NCBI GenBank assembly: GCA_023954045.1
Contig: JAMLIR010000007.1
Location: 62,001 to 126,000, forward strand
From: Burkholderiaceae bacterium
GTDB taxonomy: Bacteria > Pseudomonadota > Gammaproteobacteria > Burkholderiales > Burkholderiaceae_E
DNA length: 64,000 bases
Reading direction: 5' to 3'
A program made the translations under genes and the position numbers. Each line of letters starts with the position of its first letter. Within the stretch, counting starts at the first letter, position 1. Positions 56,008-64,000 of the stretch are shown here, in pieces. The notes below the pieces were generated by a model. The model was not told the DNA's origin and made no database searches. It was given only the letters and a program-made list of their open reading frames with translations.

Positions 56008-57202
56008 CGACCGCCTCCGCCGGATCGACCCGCAACGCGGCCCGGATCGCCATCGTGCTGGCCAGCGCGCAGATCGTCAGCACCGCGACGATCGCGCGCG
56101 CCGCGTCGCCGGTCTCGAGCACGATGTTGCGCGGGAAGATCGGCGCCCAAAGCGTCGCCGCGACCTTGCCCACGACGAAGCCGATGAGCCCCAGGCCGAT
56201 CGCCTGCTGCAGGATCATCGAGGCGATGGTGGCGTTCTTCGTGCCGATCAGCTTGAGCACCGCGATCTCGCGGATCTTGCCCAGCGTCAGCGTGTAGATG
56301 ATGAAGGCGACGATCGCGGCGCTGACGATCGCGAGGATCACCAGGAACAGGCCGATCTGGCGCGCCGAGGTCGCGATCAGCTTGCCGATCAGAATCTCCT
56401 CCATCTGCGCGCGCGAGTACACCTGGAGCCGCTTCCAGCGGCGGATCGGCTCGGCGACGTCCTCGGGTGCAAGGCCGGGCGCGACGCGCACCAGCACCGC
56501 GTTGACGTACGGGTTGACGCTCTGCGATGCGATCACCGCGTCGAGCAGCCCGGGCACGCCCGGGCGGTCGAACGCCGGGTTCCGCGCGGTGCGCCTGCGC
56601 TGGCGAACGATCGCGTCGTTGTCCTTCAGGAACTGCGCCTCCTGCGCGTCCCTGAGCGGGATGAACACCATCGGGTCGCCGCCCGAGGACACCATGCGCC
56701 GCGTGAGCCCGACGACGGTGTAGCGATTGCGCCGGATGCGGATCTCGTCGCCCAGCGCGAAACCGGTGGCGACGTCGGCGACCGCCTCGTAGTGGCTGCG
56801 CGTGATGTGCCGTCCCGCGACGAGGAAGCCCGGCTGCCCGGGCTCCCCCGGGCCGCCGGGCACGACGCCGACGACCATCGCACGCACGTCGCGATCGCCG
56901 CGCGCGACCTGCATCGTCAGGTAGGTGACGTTGGCCGCGCGCGCGACGCCGGGCATCGCCCGGATGCCCCGCCAGGTGTCGTCGTACAGGCTCGACGACT
57001 CGGCGTAGGGACCGAGCGTGCCTTGCTGCACCACCCAGAGGTCGGCCCCGCTGTTGTCGAGCAGCACCCGCGCGTCGTCCACCATCCCGCGGTAGACGCC
57101 CGCCATGGTCAGCGTCGCGCCGATCAGCAAGCCCAGCCCCATGCCGGTGAAGACGAACTTGCCCCAGGATTGCAGGATGTCCCGGCCCGCGAGACTGATC
57201 AC
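56000..57202 (-). CDS. FtsX-type ABC permease, DevC/MacB-like
   Basis: A 400-aa protein from GTG 57202, where the family begins (ISLAGRDILQSWGKFVFTGM). One helix at the N-terminus, a large periplasmic domain (about 45-270) and three C-terminal helices (LVILAIVSAAIVAFIIYTLT and others) follow, ending with [10 protein letters not shown]. The longer frame upstream is a shadow of the adaptor gene. The overlap with it is four bases. Confidence 0.9.
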   Translation of the reverse strand: MISLAGRDILQSWGKFVFTGMGLGLLIGATLTMAGVYRGMVDDARVLLDNSGADLWVVQQGTLGPYAESSSLYDDTWRGIRAMPGVARAANVTYLTMQVARGDRDVRAMVVGVVPGGPGEPGQPGFLVAGRHITRSHYEAVADVATGFALGDEIRIRRNRYTVVGLTRRMVSSGGDPMVFIPLRDAQEAQFLKDNDAIVRQRRRTARNPAFDRPGVPGLLDAVIASQSVNPYVNAVLVRVAPGLAPEDVAEPIRRWKRLQVYSRAQMEEILIGKLIATSARQIGLFLVILAIVSAAIVAFIIYTLTLGKIREIAVLKLIGTKNATIASMILQQAIGLGLIGFVVGKVAATLWAPIFPRNIVLETGDAARAIVAVLTICALASTMAIRAALRVDPAEAVGG

Positions 57203-58392
57203 GACCGGACTCCGGGCAGCCGCTCGACGATCTCGATGCGGCTGCGCGCGTCGAGCGCGCGCTGGCTGTAGACGACGACGCGCTCGCCGCCCTTCAGTCC
57301 CTCGAGCACCTGCACCCGACCGTCGAGGTCGGCGGCGCCGAGCCGCACCGGCACGAAGCGCAGCGATCCGTCCTCGACCACCCAGACCCCGGCCTGCCCG
57401 TCGGCGCGCTGGATGCTCGCGTTGCGCACGACCGGCGTCGCGGCCCGGGGCGGCAACGCGATCGTCACTTCGGCGAGCTCGCCGATCGACGGCACGGGGT
57501 CGGGAAGCGGGTCGAACGACGCCTTGGCGAGCGCCTCCTCGGTGACCGCGTCGGCAACCGGCTCGACGCGCGCAACCTTGCCGGCGAGCAGCTCGCCGTG
57601 GCGCGAGCGCAGCGCGATGCTCGCCGGCAGCCCGGCGCGCAGGCCCGACGCGCGCAGCTGGTCGAAGCGCACGTTCAGCCACAGCGCGGCGGGATCGACC
57701 ACCTCGACCACGGCCTGGCCGGCCACCACCGTCGTGCCGGGATCGACCGCGCGCGTCGAGACGATTCCCGCGACCGGCGCGACGAGCCGCAGGTTCGCGC
57801 GCTGCCTCACCAGCGCCTCGCGCTCGGCGCGCACGCGCGCGAGCTCCTGCCGCGACGCATCGAGGTTGGCGCGCGCCGCGGCGTGGCCCGCTTCGGCGAG
57901 CTGCAGTTCCTGGCGCCGCGTCTCGGCAGCCTCGTCACTGATCGAACGGGCCGCGCGCAACTGCTCGTAGCGCTGCGCCTGCGTCTGCGCGAACGCGCGC
58001 CGCGCCGACATGTCCTGCAGCTGCGCGTCGGCCGCGGCCAGTCCGGCGCGCGCGCGCTCGAACGCTGCCTGCTGGGCCGCGATCCGCTCGTCGAGGTCGA
58101 CCGGGTCCATCTCGCCGAGCACCTGCCCGGCGCGCACCGCATCGCCCACCTGCACGTCGATGCGCCCGAGCCGTCCGGCCAGCGTCGGCCCGATGCGGTA
58201 AGTCTGGCGCGCTTCGACGATGCCGACGCCGAACAGCGCCGGGGCGATCTCGCGGCTCTCGACGGTGGCCACGGTCACCGGCACCGGCGCAAGCGGCCCG
58301 GCGCGCAGCACCACCCATCCGAACACGCCGAGCAGCGCGACGATCACGGCGCCCAGCGCGAGCTTGCGACGACCGACGGACAGTCGCTTCAT
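57199..58392 (-). CDS. HlyD-type periplasmic adaptor protein
   Basis: A 397-aa protein from the ATG at 58392. One N-terminal anchor helix (KLALGAVIVALLGVFGWVVL) is followed by a split lipoyl domain (IDVQVGDAVRAGQVLGEMDP and LRLVAPVAGIVSTRAVDPG). A coiled-coil hairpin of about 90 residues lies between the halves. It bridges the ABC permease and the outer-membrane channel. It overlaps the tetR stop and the permease start by four bases each. Confidence 0.93.
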   Translation of the reverse strand: MKRLSVGRRKLALGAVIVALLGVFGWVVLRAGPLAPVPVTVATVESREIAPALFGVGIVEARQTYRIGPTLAGRLGRIDVQVGDAVRAGQVLGEMDPVDLDERIAAQQAAFERARAGLAAADAQLQDMSARRAFAQTQAQRYEQLRAARSISDEAAETRRQELQLAEAGHAAARANLDASRQELARVRAEREALVRQRANLRLVAPVAGIVSTRAVDPGTTVVAGQAVVEVVDPAALWLNVRFDQLRASGLRAGLPASIALRSRHGELLAGKVARVEPVADAVTEEALAKASFDPLPDPVPSIGELAEVTIALPPRAATPVVRNASIQRADGQAGVWVVEDGSLRFVPVRLGAADLDGRVQVLEGLKGGERVVVYSQRALDARSRIEIVERLPGVRS

Positions 58393-58997
58393 GCCTTTCT
58401 CCCGATGCCGCGGCACAGCGTGGCGAACGCGCCCGCCGCGTCGCGCCGCACCTGCTGAACGTCGCCCGCCACCAGCGACTGCATCACCAGGCCCTGGATC
58501 GAGCCGACGAACAGCAAGGCCGCCTGGTCGGGGTCGACGCCGGGGTCGAGCTCGCCGCTCGCGCGGCCCTGCTCGATCAGCGCGCGCAGCCGATCGCGGT
58601 AGCGCTCGAGCAGCGCCTTCACCATGCGCCGCGTGGCGGAATCGCCGGGCCGCTGCAGCTCGCCGAATATCATTCGCGGCACGCCCGGGTGCTCGGCGAT
58701 GAAGGCAACGTGGGCCATGAAGATCGCCTCGAGCGCGCCCAGCGGCGACGCGGCCGAGTTCGCGGCGCGATCCACGCGCGCCATCAGCCGCTCGGCGACC
58801 CAGTCCATCACGGCGCGCCAGATCGCGTCCTTGGTCGGGAAGTGCCGGAACAGCGCTCCCTGCGTCAGCCCCATCCGGGTGGCGATCGCAGCGGTCGTGA
58901 TCTCGCTCGGGTTCTGCTCGGCAGCGAGCTCGACCACCGTCTCGACGGTGACCGCGCGACGCTCGTCGGCGGGGAGGTGCCTGGCGACTGCATCCAT
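58389..58997 (-). CDS. TetR/AcrR regulator heading the efflux operon
   Basis: A 202-aa regulator. The helix-turn-helix (ITTAAIATRMGLTQGALFRH, then FPTKDAIWRAVMDWV) and ligand domain (AEHPGVPRMIFGELQRPGD) are closely parallel to the TetR at 43152-43823. It is the first gene of a five-gene operon and probably represses it through the palindrome upstream of its start. Confidence 0.9.
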   Translation of the reverse strand: MDAVARHLPADERRAVTVETVVELAAEQNPSEITTAAIATRMGLTQGALFRHFPTKDAIWRAVMDWVAERLMARVDRAANSAASPLGALEAIFMAHVAFIAEHPGVPRMIFGELQRPGDSATRRMVKALLERYRDRLRALIEQGRASGELDPGVDPDQAALLFVGSIQGLVMQSLVAGDVQQVRRDAAGAFATLCRGIGRKA

Positions 58998-59018
58998 CGG
59001 AAGCGGGCCCTGAAAGTA

Positions 59019-59032
59019 AGTAATTTGTTACT
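59019..59032 (-). promoter_or_regulatory. Palindromic operator of the efflux operon
   Basis: AGTAA-TTTG-TTACT (59019-59032) is a perfect 5-bp inverted repeat 22 bases upstream of the tetR start, inside a larger imperfect repeat (AAAGTAAG to CTATCTTT). The AGTAA half-site equals that in front of the paralogous tetR at 43152; spacer length differs (4 against 8). Confidence 0.55.
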
Positions 59033-59076
59033 ATCTTTCCGGAATCCAGCCTCCGCGTCAAGCCTGCCCATGCGGA

Positions 59077-60936
59077 CTACCAGGGATCGACGAAGCGCGC
59101 GCCCGCCGGACGCGACGCCGCCTGCGCCGACGCCGCGTCGAGCCCGGCCACCAGCCACGGCCGCGTCTGCGCCGGATCGATCACCGCGTCGATCTCGAGC
59201 GTCTCGGCCATGTTCATCGCCTCGCCCTTCTCGTACTGCCGGGCCACCAGCCGGCGGTACAGCGCGTCGCGCTCCTCGCCCTCGGGTACCGCCTCGAGCT
59301 CTTTGCGAAAACCCAGCCGCACCGCGCCTTCGAGCCCCATCGCGCCGAACTCGCCGGTGGGCCACGAGACCGTGAACGACGGCGCGTGAAACCCGCCCGC
59401 CGCCATCGCCATCGCGCCCAGCCCGTAGCCCTTGCGCAGCACGATCACGAATACCGGCACGCGCAGCGCGGCGCCTGCGACGAACATGCGGCTCGCGTGA
59501 CGCACCTGCGCGCGCTCCTCGATCGTGGGGCCGACCATGAACCCCGGCGTGTCGACGAGCGACACGATCGGCAATCCGTGCGCATCGCACAGCTGCAGGA
59601 AGCGCGCCGCCTTGTCGGCCGCGTCGGCGTCGATTGCGCCCGACAGGTGCAACGGGTTGCTGGCCAGCATGCCCACCGGTCGACCTTCGATCCGCGCGAG
59701 CGCGGTGTGCACGCCGACGCCGAAGCCGCTGCGCAGCTCGACCAGACTGTCGAGGTCGGCGATCCCCGTCATCGCGGCGCGCGTGTCGTAGACGCGCAGC
59801 CGGTTCTCGGGCACCACGTCGCGCAAGGCCAGCGTGTCGGGCGCCTGCCAGCTTTCCACGCGCCCCTGGAACATCGACAGGTAGCGCTTCGCCACGCCGA
59901 CCGCCTGTGCCTCGTCGTCGACCAGCACGTCGATCACCCCGTTGCGGTGCTGCACTTCGCTCGGCCCGATCTCTTCCGGCCGGAACACGCCCAGCCCGCC
60001 GCCCTCGACCATCGCCGGCCCGCCCATCCCGATGTTGGCGTCGCGCGTCGCGACGATCGCGTCGCAGCAGCCGAGCAGCGCCGCGTTGCCGGCGAAGCAG
60101 CGCCCCGAGACGATGCCGAGCACGGGAACGTGCCCGCTCAAGCGCGCGAACGCGGCGAAGGTGCCGAGGTCGAGCCCGGCCACGACCGGCGCATCGACGT
60201 CGCCCGGACGCCCGCCGCCGCCTTCGGCGAACAGCACCACCGGCAGGCGCTGCGTCTGCGCGATCCCCAGCATGCGGTCGGTCTTCGCGTGGTTGCGCAT
60301 GCCCTGCGTGCCGGCCAGCACGGTCGCGTCGTAGGCCATGACGACGCAACGCGAACGTTCGGCGCCGAACAGCGCCGCGTTGACGCTGCCGATGCCGGTG
60401 ACCATGCCGTCGGCGGGCGTGTTGGCGCGCAGGTCCTCGATCGTGCGGCGACTGCGCTGTGCGGCGACCGCGAGCGCCCCGTATTCGACGAACGAGCCCT
60501 CGTCGCAGAGGTCGGCCACGTTCTCGCGCGCGGTGCGCTGGCCGCGCGCGTGCCGCTTCGCGACCGCATCGGGCCTGGCGGCGTCGAGCGTGAGCGCGTG
60601 CCGGTCGATCGAGCGCTGCAGGTCGTCGCGCACCCCCGCGCGCCCGCGCGCCCGCGCCGGCGGCACGGCGGTCCCGCCTGCGTCCCGCGGCGCGACGAGC
60701 GCGAGCAGCTCGCCCTCGGACACCTGGTCGCCGACCGCGCACCGCAGCTCGACGACGACGCCCGCGCACTCGGCCGCGACCACGTGCTCCATCTTCATCG
60801 CCTCGAGCACGACGACCGGTTGGCCCGCGTCCACCGTGTCGCCGGCCCGCGCCGCGCACTCGACCACGTGCGCCGGCACCGGCGAGCGCAATCCGAGCAG
60901 GCTCGCTGCAGGCCGCGCCGGCGGCGCGTCGCTCAC
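59077..60936 (-). CDS. Biotin carrier/carboxyltransferase fusion of an acyl-CoA carboxylase
   Basis: A 619-aa protein. Residues 10-85 are a biotinyl domain with the biotinylation site EAMKMEH near residue 47. Residues from about 110 form a carboxyltransferase of the AccD5/PccB/MccB kind: GGGGRPGD, GMGGPAMVEGGGLGVF and PIVSLVDTPGFMVGPTIEER. The carrier precedes the transferase. The biotin carboxylase subunit is not in the window. Propionyl-, methylcrotonyl- or another acyl-CoA may be the substrate. Its start overlaps the phosphoribosyltransferase gene by four bases. Confidence 0.88.
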   Translation of the reverse strand: MSDAPPARPAASLLGLRSPVPAHVVECAARAGDTVDAGQPVVVLEAMKMEHVVAAECAGVVVELRCAVGDQVSEGELLALVAPRDAGGTAVPPARARGRAGVRDDLQRSIDRHALTLDAARPDAVAKRHARGQRTARENVADLCDEGSFVEYGALAVAAQRSRRTIEDLRANTPADGMVTGIGSVNAALFGAERSRCVVMAYDATVLAGTQGMRNHAKTDRMLGIAQTQRLPVVLFAEGGGGRPGDVDAPVVAGLDLGTFAAFARLSGHVPVLGIVSGRCFAGNAALLGCCDAIVATRDANIGMGGPAMVEGGGLGVFRPEEIGPSEVQHRNGVIDVLVDDEAQAVGVAKRYLSMFQGRVESWQAPDTLALRDVVPENRLRVYDTRAAMTGIADLDSLVELRSGFGVGVHTALARIEGRPVGMLASNPLHLSGAIDADAADKAARFLQLCDAHGLPIVSLVDTPGFMVGPTIEERAQVRHASRMFVAGAALRVPVFVIVLRKGYGLGAMAMAAGGFHAPSFTVSWPTGEFGAMGLEGAVRLGFRKELEAVPEGEERDALYRRLVARQYEKGEAMNMAETLEIDAVIDPAQTRPWLVAGLDAASAQAASRPAGARFVDPW

Positions 60937-61580
60937 GCGCCGGCTCCCCGGCCCTGCTGCGCAGCCGACAGGATGCGCTCGGCCTCTTCGTCCTCGACCT
61001 GCGGAAACTCGCGATAGAACTGCGAGACCGCCTGGAAGAAGACCGGCGTCGACAGGCAGACGACCTCGTCGGCGTACGGCCGCACCCGCTCGACCGCCGA
61101 CGGCGCGGCCACCGGCACCGCGCAGATCAGGCGCTCGGGCTCGCGCGCGCGCGTCGCGTGCAGCGCGGCGACCATCGTCGAACCGGTGGCGAGGCCGTCG
61201 TCGACGACGATCACGACCCGTCCGGCCGGGTCGATCGCTGGCCGGCCCGCGCGATAGCGCTCGCGCCGGCGACGTATCGTCTCGAGCTGCGCCTGCTTCT
61301 CGCGCTCGAGCCAGTGCGGATCGGTCGACTGCGGATCGATGCCGGGCGTCCAGTGAAGCTCGCCGGTCTCGTCGATCGCCGCCAGCGCGAACTCGGGCTG
61401 GTACGGCGCGCCGACCTTGCGCACCAGCACCACGTCGAGCTCGCCGCCCAGCGCGTCGGCGATCACCCGCCCCATCGGCAGCGCGCCGCGCGGAATCGCG
61501 AGCACCAGCGGATGGCGGCCGCGCCAGGCGTCGAGCGCCCGCGCCAGTTGCTGCGCCGCGTCCTCACGATTCCTGAACAT
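60933..61580 (-). CDS. Phosphoribosyltransferase-domain protein
   Basis: A 215-aa protein. The PRPP-binding motif VVIVVDDGLATGSTMVAALH lies near residue 123, and an N-terminal IPRGALPMGRVIADAL precedes an insertion with a charged helix (LEREKQAQLETIRRRRERY). This architecture is found in a widespread group with uncertain substrates. It starts 17 bases inside the 3' end of the PyrR-like gene, so the two are coupled. Confidence 0.85.
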   Translation of the reverse strand: MFRNREDAAQQLARALDAWRGRHPLVLAIPRGALPMGRVIADALGGELDVVLVRKVGAPYQPEFALAAIDETGELHWTPGIDPQSTDPHWLEREKQAQLETIRRRRERYRAGRPAIDPAGRVVIVVDDGLATGSTMVAALHATRAREPERLICAVPVAAPSAVERVRPYADEVVCLSTPVFFQAVSQFYREFPQVEDEEAERILSAAQQGRGAGA

Positions 61581-62151
61581 GGCCCTTCTCCCGGCGATTG
61601 ATGTGGATCTCGAACTCGGGCTCGTACGGCGGCACGTGCACGTCGACGATCTGGAGCGGCGCCACTTCGAGCGTCAGCCCCGCAACGTCGGCCTTCAGCG
61701 GAAGCCGCGCGCAGGCGCGGTCGACCAGCACCGCGGTGCGGATCGTCGTCGCGCCACGCTCGGCGAGGCGCCCGATCGCGCGCAGCATCGAGTGCCCCTC
61801 GTAGAGCACGTCGTCGACCAGCAGCACGGTGCGGCCGGCCAGCGCGGGAACCGCCGCGTCGGCGCGCTCGCGCAGCCGCGTCTCGGGGTAGAGCAGCGTG
61901 AGGTCGTCCGCGTAGCGCTTGATGTCGAGGTCGAGCCGCTCGATCGGCGCCCCGCGCCAGGACTCGCGCAGGTGCGCGCACAGCCGGTCTGCGAGCGGCG
62001 CGCCGCGCCGCAGGATGCCGACGACGAGCAGCTGCCCGGGGTCGGCGATCAAGCCCCGCACCTCGCGCGCCATGCGCTCGATCACCGCGTCGAGCTCGTC
62101 GGCTCGGTAGAAGGCACGCCCGCTCAAGGATCCGCTCCGCTCGTGTGGCAC
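61564..62151 (-). CDS. PyrR-like phosphoribosyltransferase
   Basis: A 195-aa protein with the PRPP-binding VLLVDDVLYEGHSMLRAIG near residue 94 and VVGILRRGAPLADRLCAHL, both of the PyrR/uracil-phosphoribosyltransferase type. No pyrimidine biosynthesis gene or attenuator leader is nearby, so a salvage or regulatory role is open. A 57-base gap separates it from the cytochrome gene upstream. Confidence 0.82.
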   Translation of the reverse strand: MPHERSGSLSGRAFYRADELDAVIERMAREVRGLIADPGQLLVVGILRRGAPLADRLCAHLRESWRGAPIERLDLDIKRYADDLTLLYPETRLRERADAAVPALAGRTVLLVDDVLYEGHSMLRAIGRLAERGATTIRTAVLVDRACARLPLKADVAGLTLEVAPLQIVDVHVPPYEPEFEIHINRREKGHVQES

Positions 62152-62208
62152 CGTCCGCCAGTCTGTCGGTTTGCGCGGGCCGGCCCGTGATCGGCGTCAA
62201 TGCCCGGT

Positions 62209-64000
62209 TCACTGCCCCGCGCTGCCGCGATACCGGCTCACGTCGGGCGAGGACAGCAGCGACCCCCGATTGCCCCACGCATTGCGGACGTACGACAGTA
62301 TCGCGGCGAGGTCGGCATCGTCGAGCGCCTGCGTGAACGGCGGCATGCCGAACGGCCGCGGGTTGCCCGCGGTCTGCGGCGGGAAGCCGCCGTGCGCGGC
62401 GATTCGCACCAGGTTGATCGGCGGGTCCATCGTCACCGCCCGGTTGCCGGCGAGCGCCGGATAGGCGCCCGGCACACCCTCGCCACGTTCGCCGTGGCAG
62501 TTCGCGCAATGGTTCTCGTAGGCTCGCGCGCCGCTGGCGAGCCAGGCGGCGTCGCGATCGGAGGGGGCGGGCGTCGCCCCGGTGGCCGGCGGGTCGACCG
62601 GCAACTCCCTCAGGAACACGGCGATCGCGCGCAGGTCGGACGCGTCGAGGTGCTGCGTGCCGTGCCGGACGACCTCGGCCATGGGCCCGGCGACGCTGGC
62701 GCGCCCGGTGACGCCGACGCGCAGCAGGCGCACGATGTCCTCGAGCGGCCAGTCGGCCAGGCCCGCCTGGCGAGGGTCGTGCAGCGACGGCGCATACCAG
62801 CCCTGCTCGGGCATCTGCTCGCCGTCGAAGCGCGCCGCATCGCGCGCGGCGCCCAACGCGTTGCGCGCGCCGTGGCAGGCGGCGCAGTGCCCGAGCCCGG
62901 TCACCAGATAGGCGCCGCGGTTCCATTCGGGCGAGCGCGACCGGTCGGCGACGAATGCCGCCGGCCGGAAGAACAACCAGCGCCAGGCCTCGAGCACGAT
63001 CTGCCGGTCGAACGGAAAGCGCAGCGCGTGGGGACGGTTCGGCTGCCGCACCGCCGGCAGGCTGCGCAGGAACGCGAACAGCGCGTCGGAATCCTCCCGC
63101 GTCACGCGCGTGAACTGCGGATAGGGAAACGCCGGGTACAGCGCACGGCCGTCCCTCGAGCGCCCGTCGTGCAGCGCACGCCAGAAGTCGTCGGCGCTCC
63201 AGCGGCCGAGGCCGGTCTCGTCGTCGGGGGTCAGGTTCGACGCGTAGACGGTGCCGAACGGCGTGGCCACGCCGCGGCCGCCGGCGTACCGCGCCGCGCC
63301 GCGCGCGGTGTGGCAGCCCATGCAGTCGCCCGCGCGCGCGAGGTAGGCGCCGCGCGCCACCTGCGCGGCGTCGGCCGCCGCTGTGGCGGCGCCCTGCGTT
63401 TGCACGGCCGCCACGCCTGCGTCGACGCTGCCGCAGCGCATCGGCAGCCGCGCGCCCGGACTCGCCGCCGGCGTCTCGAGCGTCGGCACCGGCTGCGCGG
63501 CGAGCCAGCCGGTCAGCGCGGCGACGTCCTCGGGCCGCAGGCGCCGCGCGACCTGCGCCATGCAGTCCGGCGCCGCGGCGTGGCGCAGCCCGTCGCGCCA
63601 GGCGCCGATCTGCGCGTTCAGGTAGTCGCGCGACAGCCCGAGCAGACCCGGAATGGCGGGCGCGGCGCCGGTCAGCGCGCGGCCGTGGCACTCGGCGCAG
63701 GCGGGCAGTTCGCGCGACGGGTCGCCTTCCAGCGCGAGCGCCCGGCCGCGCGCCAGCATCGACGGCGACCCCTGCGGCGCCTGCGGCGGCGGATAGCGAA
63801 GGCGCAGCCCCGCGAAATGCCCGGCGATCTCGCGCAGGTAGTCGTCGTCGAGGCCGGCCAGCAGGCCAGCCATCGGCGGATAGGAACGCCGGCCGTCGCG
63901 GAAGTTGCGCAGCTGCTCGAACAGGTATCCGGCGGGCTTGCCGGCGATGCGCGGGAAATAGCCGTCGCGAGTCGCCCGCCCCTGCGCGCCGTGGCAGGCA
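62209..64000 (-). CDS. Multihaem cytochrome c, N-terminus outside window
   Basis: The frame is open to the window edge, so the internal ATG at 63873 is not the start. At least 596 residues are present with five haem sites: the edge itself reads ACHG (a CxxCH cut by the border), then CAECH, CMGCH, CAACH and CANCH. The first two resemble a cytochrome c4-type pair; the last three resemble the three-haem subunit of membrane alcohol/aldehyde dehydrogenases. A catalytic dehydrogenase is not visible. It is periplasmic; the reading stops at TGA 62211-62209. Confidence 0.88.
   Translation of the reverse strand, partial: ACHGAQGRATRDGYFPRIAGKPAGYLFEQLRNFRDGRRSYPPMAGLLAGLDDDYLREIAGHFAGLRLRYPPPQAPQGSPSMLARGRALALEGDPSRELPACAECHGRALTGAAPAIPGLLGLSRDYLNAQIGAWRDGLRHAAAPDCMAQVARRLRPEDVAALTGWLAAQPVPTLETPAASPGARLPMRCGSVDAGVAAVQTQGAATAAADAAQVARGAYLARAGDCMGCHTARGAARYAGGRGVATPFGTVYASNLTPDDETGLGRWSADDFWRALHDGRSRDGRALYPAFPYPQFTRVTREDSDALFAFLRSLPAVRQPNRPHALRFPFDRQIVLEAWRWLFFRPAAFVADRSRSPEWNRGAYLVTGLGHCAACHGARNALGAARDAARFDGEQMPEQGWYAPSLHDPRQAGLADWPLEDIVRLLRVGVTGRASVAGPMAEVVRHGTQHLDASDLRAIAVFLRELPVDPPATGATPAPSDRDAAWLASGARAYENHCANCHGERGEGVPGAYPALAGNRAVTMDPPINLVRIAAHGGFPPQTAGNPRPFGMPPFTQALDDADLAAILSYVRNAWGNRGSLLSSPDVSRYRGSAGQ

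Overview
The window is very GC-rich, densely coded DNA with no gene-free stretch over 300 bases; the longest gap is 259 bases, at 47966-48224. Gene content points to a chemolithotrophic sulfur-oxidising proteobacterium, most likely a betaproteobacterium. The reasons are an oxidative dsr cluster with dsrL, an aprMBA-sat set of the sulfur-oxidiser type, soeABC, and short overlapping reading frames. The taxonomic call is inference. I saw no rRNA, tRNA, CRISPR array, insertion sequence or prophage gene.

Region 1 (1-9920, + strand) is the downstream part of a dsr operon: end of dsrH, then dsrC, M, K, L, J, O, P, N, R and a uroporphyrinogen-III methyltransferase for siroheme. dsrAB and dsrEF must lie upstream of the window. 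Region 2 (9957-11970, - strand) is a NarL/NarX-type pair whose soluble sensor has a four-cysteine GAF domain. Region 3 (12105-22433, + strand) finishes sulfite oxidation by two routes: SoeABC directly, and AprBA with AprM plus ATP sulfurylase through APS. It ends with an unrecognised 116-aa protein, an FKBP-type isomerase and a 54-aa small ORF.

Region 4 (22456-24505, - strand) is housekeeping: AMP nucleosidase and a phosphoesterase. Region 5 (24629-31538) is the least conventional part. On the + strand are an HTH/[2Fe-2S]/reductase fusion, an AhpD-like/Rieske fusion and two unknown proteins. They converge on a six-gene - strand array: a FadL-type porin, a DsrC paralogue without its two cysteines, TusA, a DsrE-type protein, a LexA-like S24 protein without its catalytic lysine, and a protein probably of the Sfum_1244 family. 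I regard this as the best candidate for an undescribed sulfur-handling or sulfur-sensing system.

Region 6 (31685-35792) holds acylphosphatase, an EamA transporter, a VIT1-type transporter and a GGDEF/EAL protein. Region 7 (35846-42264, - strand) is a complete SUF operon (Rrf2 regulator, sufBCDSU, sufT) with a clear palindromic operator. It supplies Fe-S clusters for the many Fe-S enzymes here. Region 8 (42445-46255) has an FmdE-like protein facing a TetR regulator, a solitary GroEL and another TetR. Region 9 (46448-53801) encodes exported proteins (two FAS1 proteins, a beta-propeller lipoprotein), a TSUP exporter and a PepSY/two-component set. Region 10 (53816-58997, - strand) is a TetR-controlled tripartite ABC efflux operon. 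Region 11 (59077-64000, - strand) has a biotin-dependent carboxyltransferase fusion, two phosphoribosyltransferases and the 3' part of a multihaem cytochrome c.
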